A stretch of 10,852 nt of DNA from Treponema sp. Its GTDB lineage: Bacteria > Spirochaetota > Spirochaetia > Treponematales > Breznakiellaceae. The notes beneath the pieces were generated by a model. That model made no database searches. It was not told where the DNA came from and saw only the letters and a program-made list of their open reading frames with translations. Positions 5,272-10,852 of this stretch are shown piece by piece; positions within the stretch are counted from its first letter, which is position 1; each line of letters begins with the position of its first letter. The translations under genes and the position numbers were made by a program. The stretch spans positions 1 to 10,852 of the forward strand of contig JAIRRU010000037.1 of NCBI GenBank assembly GCA_031255815.1, read 5' to 3'.

Positions 5272-7152
5272 ATGGCAAGTGAAAAAAAACCATCAATATA
5301 TGACGATCGCGGTTCGATCGGCTCTTCAAAGGAACTGGACGAGTACGGGGTCTGGGTTAAGAGCGAACCTCAGGATATTGACGCCGGAGAAAGCGGCTTT
5401 TCCCTGCCGGATTTCCCGGCCGAAACGGACAGCCTGCCGGATTTTGATCTGAATCTTGAGGAACCCCCTTCTTTTGGTGAGGATTTTTCCATCGAGGATG
5501 AGGAAACCGCGGCGGCATCCGGCGGCGATGAATCTTTAGATGAATCATTAAATGATGAATCCTTAAACATGGTGGATTTCGACAAAAGCGCCGATGAATT
5601 CGACCTGGAGCTGCCGGATCTGCCTGATGAGGATAGCGGCCCCGATCTTTCCGATTTGCCGGATCTTTCCGATTTCTCTCTCGACGAAGAGCCGGCCTCT
5701 TCCGGCGGGGAAATTTACGAGGATCTGTCCATAAACACGGAAGCGGACAAAGATATTACCAGCAGCGAGGGGCTTTCCCTTTCGGAAGGGAATTTCGACC
5801 TTTCGCTGGACAGCGATTTTGAGGAAAGCGCCGGGACGGATGAGGGCAGCGAAACAGCCTCAAGTTCCGATGACGAAGCGGGCTTTACCGAGCTGCCGCT
5901 GGAAGATATTTTGGGGGATATTTCCCTTGATATTCCCGGCGCGGATACTCCGGAGGAGCCGGAAGCGGAGAAACAGGAGGCTTCCGCGGATCTTTCCACC
6001 GAACTTCTCAAGAAAATCGTGGAGGAGCTTTCTTCCATACGAAGCGAGCTTTCTTTGCTGAAAAATGAATTTTCCGTAATCCGCCCCCAGGTTCCGGCAA
6101 CGGAAGAACAGGCTGCCCGGGGGCGCGGCGGTTTTTTCGACCAGGGGGAGGATGACGAGATCGCCCTGACCGGAGACGAGCTTAACAATATTATTAGTAC
6201 CGCGGAATTTACCGAGGAAGCGGGGGCCGACGCCAATGAGGAAGCCGCCGACGGCTTTTCCGGCCTGGGCGATCTTTCCCTGCCGGAGGAGGATCTGCCG
6301 GGCGGCGGTGATACCGGAACGGAGGCCGGCGCTCTTGAGGAGGCCGGCGCGGCCGCGGATACGGCTGTTGAGGAGATCCCCCTTCCCGGCGGGGAGGAGG
6401 AGGAACTGTCCCTTGAGGATCTGGATCTGTCCTTCGGGGAGGCTGCCGAAGACGAGCCGGACGCTGATAAAGCGGATGCGACGGATATAAACGACGATTT
6501 TCTTGTCGAAGATATAAGTTTTGAAGGATTGGAGACGGCGGAAACGGAAGACGAAGAAAGCCTTGACCTTTCAAACGCCGTAATTGACGAGCCCGACCTG
6601 GGATCGGGAATTCAGGAGAACCCGGTGGAAGAGCCCCCGGAGGATATCTCCCTGGATATAGAAGGGCTTGACGGCGAGAGCGGCCCCGGCGGGGAGGAAA
6701 CGGAAATCCTGATGGAAGAGGAAGCCGGTTTTTCCATTCCGGAAGAGGCTCTGGAAGCGGAACTTCCGGAGGATCTTCCCGCCGCTGAACCGGAGCCTGA
6801 CAACAGTCTCGATCAGCTAATCCCCGAGGGCTTCATGGTAGAGGAAGACAGCCAGGCGCCCTTTGTTGACAATATCGAGGAACAGGAAAGCCTTAGCGAC
6901 ATAGAGGATCCGGATCTCCTGGAGGGGGAGGCGGAAGAAGCCCCGGCGGAAAATTTTACCGGAAGCTCCGGGAAGGGCCTGCCCGGATCCCCAGGGGGGC
7001 TCTCCGGTAACCTGAAACAGGAAATAAAGACCGTATTAGGCTACATGGATAAGCTCTTGGAGGCCCTGCCGGAAAAGAAGATTGAGGAATTCGCCAAATC
7101 CGAATATTTTGATACTTACAAGAAGATCTTCAAGGAACTGGGACTGGTATAA
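5272..7152 (+). CDS. Large, highly acidic, mostly disordered protein; candidate scaffold
   Basis: This is a 626-residue protein of unknown function with no signal peptide, no membrane segment, no cysteine and a single Trp (W28). Four parts can be seen. Residues 13-36 form a non-repetitive N-terminal segment (RGSIGSSKELDEYGVWVKSE and on). Residues 37-242 are an acidic stretch in which I count three Lys and no Arg, built of loosely repeated Asp-Ile/Leu-Ser-Leu and LPD units. Residues 243-273 form a short probable coiled coil (TELLKKIVEELSSIRSELSL). Residues 288-313 hold a box FFDQGEDDEIALTGDELNNI followed by ISTAEF. A second acidic stretch runs to about 575. The last 46 residues (581-626) are Lys-rich and helical, ending KSEYFDTYKKIFKELGLV, and look folded. 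From memory, the box and tail resemble parts of treponemal hypothetical proteins, which I cannot verify. A cytoplasmic scaffold or adaptor is inferred. It heads a coupled operon with two Maf-like genes. Confidence 0.9.
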   Translation: MASEKKPSIYDDRGSIGSSKELDEYGVWVKSEPQDIDAGESGFSLPDFPAETDSLPDFDLNLEEPPSFGEDFSIEDEETAAASGGDESLDESLNDESLNMVDFDKSADEFDLELPDLPDEDSGPDLSDLPDLSDFSLDEEPASSGGEIYEDLSINTEADKDITSSEGLSLSEGNFDLSLDSDFEESAGTDEGSETASSSDDEAGFTELPLEDILGDISLDIPGADTPEEPEAEKQEASADLSTELLKKIVEELSSIRSELSLLKNEFSVIRPQVPATEEQAARGRGGFFDQGEDDEIALTGDELNNIISTAEFTEEAGADANEEAADGFSGLGDLSLPEEDLPGGGDTGTEAGALEEAGAAADTAVEEIPLPGGEEEELSLEDLDLSFGEAAEDEPDADKADATDINDDFLVEDISFEGLETAETEDEESLDLSNAVIDEPDLGSGIQENPVEEPPEDISLDIEGLDGESGPGGEETEILMEEEAGFSIPEEALEAELPEDLPAAEPEPDNSLDQLIPEGFMVEEDSQAPFVDNIEEQESLSDIEDPDLLEGEAEEAPAENFTGSSGKGLPGSPGGLSGNLKQEIKTVLGYMDKLLEALPEKKIEEFAKSEYFDTYKKIFKELGLV

Positions 7153-7153
7153 T

Positions 7154-7522
7154 ATGGGGCTTTTAAGTAAAGCCGCGGTCAAAACGGCCGATCCCGATAC
7201 GCTTCCGGAAGATATTGAACAAAAACTGGAAAAATACTTTGGTTCCAACGTTTCGCTGCAGGGGATGGTGATTGAAGCGCCGCCCGGCTTTAAGGCGGAA
7301 AAAGGCGCTGAAGATTTCGGCGTTATGATAAACCGGATAATCACCCTGCTGGGTTTCGTTATCCCCCTTCCCTCGGGACGGGTTCTGGCAATCCTTACCA
7401 GCGCGGCAGACCGGGAACTGATAGCGCACCGCCTGGAAAAAAGTCTCAACGCAAAAATCCCGGCGCTGTTTAGCGCCGAAGAACCCGCAAAAGTTCTGGA
7501 ATATATCGGGCCTTATCTGTAA
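7154..7522 (+). CDS. Conserved-looking small protein of unknown function
   Basis: This is a 122-residue protein that I do not recognise. ATG 7154 begins one base after the TAA of the acidic-protein gene (TAATATG), so it is almost certainly translated by coupling; a longer in-frame reading from 7082 would overlap that gene by 71 bases and is unlikely. The sequence starts MGLLSKAAVKTADPDTLPED, then has an amphipathic helix (IEQKLEKYFG). A hydrophobic beta-like region follows (MINRIITLLGFVIPLPSGRVLAILTS, about residues 58-83, too interrupted for a clear membrane helix), then a helix (DRELIAHRLEKSLNAKI, about 86-102). This looks like a small alpha/beta cytoplasmic domain. Its stop overlaps the next start (TAATG). 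Position suggests a partner of the acidic protein or the Maf-like proteins. Confidence 0.85.
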   Translation: MGLLSKAAVKTADPDTLPEDIEQKLEKYFGSNVSLQGMVIEAPPGFKAEKGAEDFGVMINRIITLLGFVIPLPSGRVLAILTSAADRELIAHRLEKSLNAKIPALFSAEEPAKVLEYIGPYL

Positions 7523-9003
7523 TGCGGAACCCGCAGCGGGATTCTACCGGAAGGAACCTCCATTCCCGTTACAATCCCCAGGCCGAAGCGGAACGCTACA
7601 TTGAAGCCCTGGCCCTGCCGCAGGGTATCCGCTATTTTATCCTCGTGGAGCCCGGCCTGGGTTACACGATCCCCGTACTGGCCCGGCGTTTCCCCGGGGC
7701 CAGGATCCTTGCCCTCCACGCCGAAGATCCCCGGCCTTTCGGCCCCGCCTACCAGGAGACGGGGCTGGTTTCCGTCTGGAGCCCGGAATGCGGCTGCGGG
7801 CCGGAGCATTTCCTTGAGCGGGAAATTCCCGATACCCGCGCCGCTGCCCTGCGGATCCTGGAATGGCGGCCTTCCCTGAACTATTACGGGGAAAGGTATC
7901 TGAAGATCCTTTCCGCCGCCGCGGAATTTGTCAGACGATCCGACGCGAACAGCCGTACCGCGGGGAGTTTCGGCAGAAGGTGGTTCAAAAATTTTCTAAG
8001 GAACCAGCGGCTTTTGGGCAAGTTTCCGGTTTTCGAAAAGCTTACCCTGCCGGCCCTTATCCCCGGCGCCGGCCCCTCCCTTGAGGAAGCCATCCCCCGA
8101 ATCAGGGCCGCGGAGAAAAGCTGTTTCGTGATCGCCCCCTCCTCCTCGGTAATGGCCCTGGCGGCAAGGGGCCTGTGCCCCGATCTGATCCTCAGTACGG
8201 ACGGCGGCGGCTGGGCCCTGCTCCACCTCTACGACTGCCTTCGCGGCAGCCCCCCTGCTACGCTTCCGGTTATAGCGGCAAGCCTGAACGCCGCCCTGCC
8301 CTCCCAATGCGGCGGCACTCCCCTGCTCCCCCTCATCGACGGCAGCCTTTGGCAGCGCCTGGTCATGGAAACCCTGGGAACGCCCTGCCTTATCCTGCCC
8401 CAGCGGGCTACGGTTACCGCTTCCGCCCTGGATCTGGCTTTTGCCCTGGGGGCAAAGGCGGCCTGCATAGCCGGGATGGATCTGGGCCTCCGGGATATCC
8501 GGAGCCATGCCAGGCCCTACAGCTTCGACCGCCTGCGGGCGGAGGGGGCCTGCCGTTTCCGGCCCGAGTACTCCCAGGCTTTTACCCGATCCTGGAAGAT
8601 AAACGGCGGGGGGAGCCACCGGATCTACGCGGCCTGGTTCAGGGAGCAGCTTCGATTCTGGAAAGGGCGGCTCTATACCCTGGGGAACAACAGCCCGGTT
8701 TTTCAGGAAATCGAAACCTGGGAGGATTTCCGCCGGAAGGAGAAGCCGGAACAGGGGGCTAAGCCGGGTTTCCGGCTCAGTATCCGGCCCCTTCCGGCTA
8801 AGCCGCTGAGAGTCGCCGTAAACCGCCTCCTGGCGGCCCTGGAGGATCCCCGCAGTGCCGGGCCGCTCTACCGGGAACTGGCCCCGCTCCTCCTCCCGGA
8901 GGCCGGCCCGGAACTCCCGCCCCGGGATCAGGGCCCTGCCCGGCTCCTGGCGGCGGAGATAGAGACTCTGGCCCGGCCCTACCTGGAGCCGATCCGTGGA
9001 TAG
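7522..9003 (+). CDS. Maf-type (DUF115) glycosyltransferase-like protein, first of two
   Basis: This 493-residue protein belongs to the motility-accessory-factor/MptE-like (DUF115, PF01973) superfamily. In Campylobacter, Helicobacter and others, Maf proteins attach nonulosonic acids to flagellin. Visible blocks are an N-terminal domain opening LHSRYNPQAEAERYIEAL (residues 13-30), the linking signature FGRRWFKNFLRN (150-161), the nucleotide-binding turn PGAGPSLEEA (181-190), STDGGG with Asp227, and GMDLGLRDIRSHARPYSFD (318-336). A helical C-terminus follows. Compared with the next gene it lacks about 45 residues before the LHS block, which may mean a lost N-terminal element. ATG 7522 overlaps the upstream stop as TAATG and excludes an earlier start in the operon frame. 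Glycan donor and acceptor are unknown. Automated labels such as 6-hydroxymethylpterin diphosphokinase reflect the shared fold only. Confidence 0.88.
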   Translation: MRNPQRDSTGRNLHSRYNPQAEAERYIEALALPQGIRYFILVEPGLGYTIPVLARRFPGARILALHAEDPRPFGPAYQETGLVSVWSPECGCGPEHFLEREIPDTRAAALRILEWRPSLNYYGERYLKILSAAAEFVRRSDANSRTAGSFGRRWFKNFLRNQRLLGKFPVFEKLTLPALIPGAGPSLEEAIPRIRAAEKSCFVIAPSSSVMALAARGLCPDLILSTDGGGWALLHLYDCLRGSPPATLPVIAASLNAALPSQCGGTPLLPLIDGSLWQRLVMETLGTPCLILPQRATVTASALDLAFALGAKAACIAGMDLGLRDIRSHARPYSFDRLRAEGACRFRPEYSQAFTRSWKINGGGSHRIYAAWFREQLRFWKGRLYTLGNNSPVFQEIETWEDFRRKEKPEQGAKPGFRLSIRPLPAKPLRVAVNRLLAALEDPRSAGPLYRELAPLLLPEAGPELPPRDQGPARLLAAEIETLARPYLEPIRG

Positions 9004-10729
9004 AAGCCCGCTTTTCGAACGAAACATCCAAGCCCTTTCCCTGAAAGATCCGGCGCTTTCCGCAAGGATAGCCGGGGAACGGGGGAAGGATCGTCATTAC
9101 CGCTTTATCGAGGCCCGTTCCGGAAAGACCGTTCCGGCGATCGTCGGCAGCGAAGGCAGATCCCGCCCCCTCCATTCGACGGTGGATCCCCAAAGGGAAG
9201 CGGCCCGGCTGCTTTCCGGTTTCGGGAAGGACGAGGCTTTTTTCGTGTTTTTCGGCCTTGGCGGCGGCTTCCACGCGGCGGCGGCCCTGGATCGTCCCGA
9301 AACCAGCCAGGTGATCATCGTGGAGTACGGCACGGCGGGCCTGGCCGAACTTTTCTCCGCCCTTGACTACAGCCCCGTTCTGAAAGACAGCCGGGTAAGC
9401 CTCCTCCTGGACCAGGAACCTGCCGCCCTGGAGGATCGCGTCCTCAACAGCTACCTTCCCGCCCTTTCCGGCGGGTTCCGCCTCCTCCCCCTGCGGGCAA
9501 GGACGGAAGCCTCGCCGGAAAAATTCCTCCCCGCGGGCGAGGCTGTCCGCCGGGCTCTGGAGAGGCTCTCCGCCGATTATTCGGTACAGGCCCACTTCGG
9601 GAGCCGCTGGTTCGGAAATATCTTACGGAACCTGGGGCAGGCGGAGGAACCGGGCCCTCCCCTCCCCCGGCCGCGTTACGCCGCCGTCTGCGCCGCGGGC
9701 CCCTCCCTGGATATCCAGATTCCCCTTCTGGCCGAAGATCTGCGGAGGGCTTCCCCCGCCGAACGGCCCTTCCTTATCGCCACCGACACAAGCCTCCCCG
9801 CCCTGCTCCGCGCGGGCATTGAACCCGGGGCGGTGGTGTCTATCGACTGCCAGCACATCAGCCGCTACCACTTTACGGCCTCCGGATTCGGGGGGGGAGG
9901 AAAAAGCGCTGTCCGGGTTCCCGGCATACTTTTCCTGGATCTGGCGAGCCCCCCGTCTTTGGCCCGGTTTTCCGCCGCTCCCTGCTTTTTTTCGGGGGGC
10001 CATCCCCTGACAAACTACATCTCCCGGTACTGGCGGCCCCTCCTGCCGGTGGACACTTCCGGCGGAAATGTTACCCACGCGGCCCTTTCCCTGGCGGAGG
10101 GACTCGGGGCGGAGGAGATAGATCTCTACGGGGCGGATTTCTCTTACCCCCTGGGAAGAAGCTACGCCAGGGGAACCTACATTTACCCCTTCTTTGAAGA
10201 ACGGCAGAACCGCCGGAGCCCCCTGGAAGCCCTCCACTCCGCCTTCCTGTACCGATCCCCCCTGGAAAAGCGGGGGGATCCGGGAAGCGGCGCTTCCTGG
10301 TACTACGAAACGGCAACCCTGAAGCGTTACCGGGAACTGCTGGAGGAAAAGATCGGTTTTATGGCAAGCCGGATCCGGCCCCTGCCGGGCCTGGGAGCGC
10401 CGCTCCGCGTTAAACAGAAGCCCGGCGGAAAGCCCGGCCCGGCCCGGCCCTTCTTCTCTCCCGCCCCTCCCCGGACGGGGGCCGCTGAGTTTCTCGCCGC
10501 CTACCGCCGCCTTGTCCTGGCCCTCGAACCTTCAAGCGGAAAGATCGGCTTAACTTCGGCTGAGGCCGGGGGGGAAGGCCGGGATAAAGGCCTTGTCCTG
10601 GCTACCCTGCTCCCCCTGGCGGCGGCGCTGCGGCGGCGGGAACCGGAACTCCGCCCCGGTGAGACCCTGGAGCGGGCAAAGGCATACGCCCTTGCCGCCA
10701 TAGACCGGGTGCTCGATCTCCGGCATTGA
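8996..10729 (+). CDS. Maf-type (DUF115) glycosyltransferase-like protein, second of two
   Basis: This 577-residue paralogue has the fuller Maf architecture. The N-terminus MDRSPLFERNIQALSLKDPA is typical of the family. It is followed by LHSTVDPQREAARL (59-72), a Rossmann-like N-domain (FVFFGLGGGFHAA, 83-95), FGSRWFGNILRN (201-212), AAGPSLD (233-239), VSIDCQ with Asp284 (281-286), GGNVTHAALSLAEGLGAEEI (356-375) and GADFSYPLGRSYARGT (379-394). A Pro/Gly-rich linker (about 464-495) leads to a helical C-terminal domain. It starts with GTG 8996, preceded by a GGAG site, eight bases inside the previous gene, so translation is probably coupled. It differs widely from the first copy outside the shared blocks, which points to an old duplication with divided roles. 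Flagellin glycosylation is the likeliest role, by family. Acceptor and sugar are not readable from sequence. Confidence 0.9.
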   Translation: MDRSPLFERNIQALSLKDPALSARIAGERGKDRHYRFIEARSGKTVPAIVGSEGRSRPLHSTVDPQREAARLLSGFGKDEAFFVFFGLGGGFHAAAALDRPETSQVIIVEYGTAGLAELFSALDYSPVLKDSRVSLLLDQEPAALEDRVLNSYLPALSGGFRLLPLRARTEASPEKFLPAGEAVRRALERLSADYSVQAHFGSRWFGNILRNLGQAEEPGPPLPRPRYAAVCAAGPSLDIQIPLLAEDLRRASPAERPFLIATDTSLPALLRAGIEPGAVVSIDCQHISRYHFTASGFGGGGKSAVRVPGILFLDLASPPSLARFSAAPCFFSGGHPLTNYISRYWRPLLPVDTSGGNVTHAALSLAEGLGAEEIDLYGADFSYPLGRSYARGTYIYPFFEERQNRRSPLEALHSAFLYRSPLEKRGDPGSGASWYYETATLKRYRELLEEKIGFMASRIRPLPGLGAPLRVKQKPGGKPGPARPFFSPAPPRTGAAEFLAAYRRLVLALEPSSGKIGLTSAEAGGEGRDKGLVLATLLPLAAALRRREPELRPGETLERAKAYALAAIDRVLDLRH

Positions 10730-10756
10730 CGGGCTGCCCCCCGCGTTACAATCTCC

Positions 10757-10784
10757 CGGCGCGTTCCGGACAGGGAACGTGCCG
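10757..10784 (+). terminator. Strong hairpin after the Maf operon; probable terminator or 3' stabiliser
   Basis: CGGCGCGTTCC (10757-10767) pairs with GGAACGTGCCG (10774-10784) over 11 bp with one G-U and a 6-base loop, 27 bases after the stop. The bases that follow are TTCGAAGGGG, not a uridine run, so it does not look like a textbook intrinsic terminator. It may stop transcription weakly or protect the 3' end. Confidence 0.45.
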
Positions 10785-10795
10785 TTCGAAGGGGA

Positions 10796-10852
10796 ACAAA
10801 TATTCGTTTATTAAATGGGGATTGATATTTTTAAATGTTTTTTGCTCCGTTT
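10796..10852. other. AT-rich stretch with a direct repeat; likely control region of the next gene
   Basis: Base composition changes abruptly from GC-rich to strongly AT-rich. TTAAATG occurs at 10811-10817 and again at 10831-10837, 20 bases apart, with nine of eleven bases matching over 10807-10817 and 10827-10837. TTGATA (10822-10827) could be a -35, but no convincing -10 lies before the edge. Two ATGs (10815 and 10835) open frames that run off the window; neither has a well-placed ribosome site, so no gene is called. Confidence 0.35.

Noticed and set aside
5715..6236. Ser-rich minus-strand open frame (173 codons) opposite the acidic-protein gene
   Set aside because: Runs of Ser are simply the complement of Glu/Asp/Gly/Ala-rich codons; no ribosome site or domain.
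7996..9027. Long antisense open frame (343 codons) across the first Maf gene
   Set aside because: It lies wholly opposite well-supported Maf motifs, is rich in Gly/Gln/Arg/Pro as expected of the complement of GC-rich codons, and has no recognisable domain.
8798..9595. Antisense open frame (265 codons) across the junction of the two Maf genes
   Set aside because: Composition is that of a GC-rich shadow (Gly/Pro/Arg) and both sense genes are intact through it.
7522..10729. Assignment of both DUF115 proteins as pterin diphosphokinases (MptE)
   Set aside because: The name comes from an archaeal member of the fold. Length, the extra N-terminal domain and the FGxRWFxNxLRN block fit Maf-type proteins, and no folate-pathway genes are nearby.
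10815..10852. Possible gene starting at ATG 10815 (MGIDIFKCF...)
   Set aside because: Only 12 full codons are visible before the edge and the nearest purine-rich site is too far upstream; it cannot be told from chance.
1..10852. CRISPR arrays, insertion sequences, tRNA or rRNA genes
   Set aside because: I looked for spaced repeats, transposase-like frames with terminal repeats, and tRNA or rRNA signatures and saw none.

Overview
The window most likely comes from a GC-rich (roughly 60% by eye) spirochaete related to Treponema. The grounds are a tandem pair of Maf-type (DUF115) flagellin glycosyltransferase-like genes, a long acidic protein of a kind I associate with treponemes, and a lipoprotein with a relaxed, spirochaete-style lipobox. 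The genus is an inference from gene content; no rRNA or other phylogenetic marker is present. I see no mobile element, CRISPR array, tRNA or rRNA.

Layout. (1) Positions 1-333 (+) hold the last 110 codons of a probable outer-membrane beta-barrel protein with an acidic tail. (2) Positions 382-1188 (+) encode an EFR1-type flavodoxin/ferredoxin fusion; its stop overlaps the convergent transporter operon by 6 nt. (3) On the minus strand, read from 4505 down to 1183, lie a peptide-type ABC importer's substrate-binding lipoprotein and its two permeases. No ATPase gene is present. (4) Positions 5038-4589 (-) encode a small FtsB/DivIC-like protein with an unusual second membrane segment. (5) Positions 5039-5271 form a divergent control region with a good sigma-70-type promoter, a perfect sigma-28-type -10 octamer (GCCGATAA), direct and inverted repeats and a strong Shine-Dalgarno. 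(6) Positions 5272-10729 (+) form a tightly coupled four-gene operon: a 626-residue, extremely acidic, cysteine-free, largely disordered protein; an unrecognised 122-residue protein; and two different Maf-like proteins of 493 and 577 residues. The junctions are a 1-nt gap, a TAATG overlap and an 8-nt overlap. (7) Positions 10730-10852 are non-coding, with an 11-bp hairpin followed by an abrupt AT-rich stretch that probably belongs to the next gene's control region.

How the genes may work together. The Maf pair and the sigma-28-like box suggest that the plus-strand operon serves periplasmic-flagellum biogenesis, probably glycosylation of flagellin or another surface protein. The acidic protein may be a scaffold: it carries a short motif resembling the CheY-binding N-terminus of FliM. 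This is the most interesting and least described part of the window. The transporter and the EFR1 protein look like ordinary accessory metabolism.
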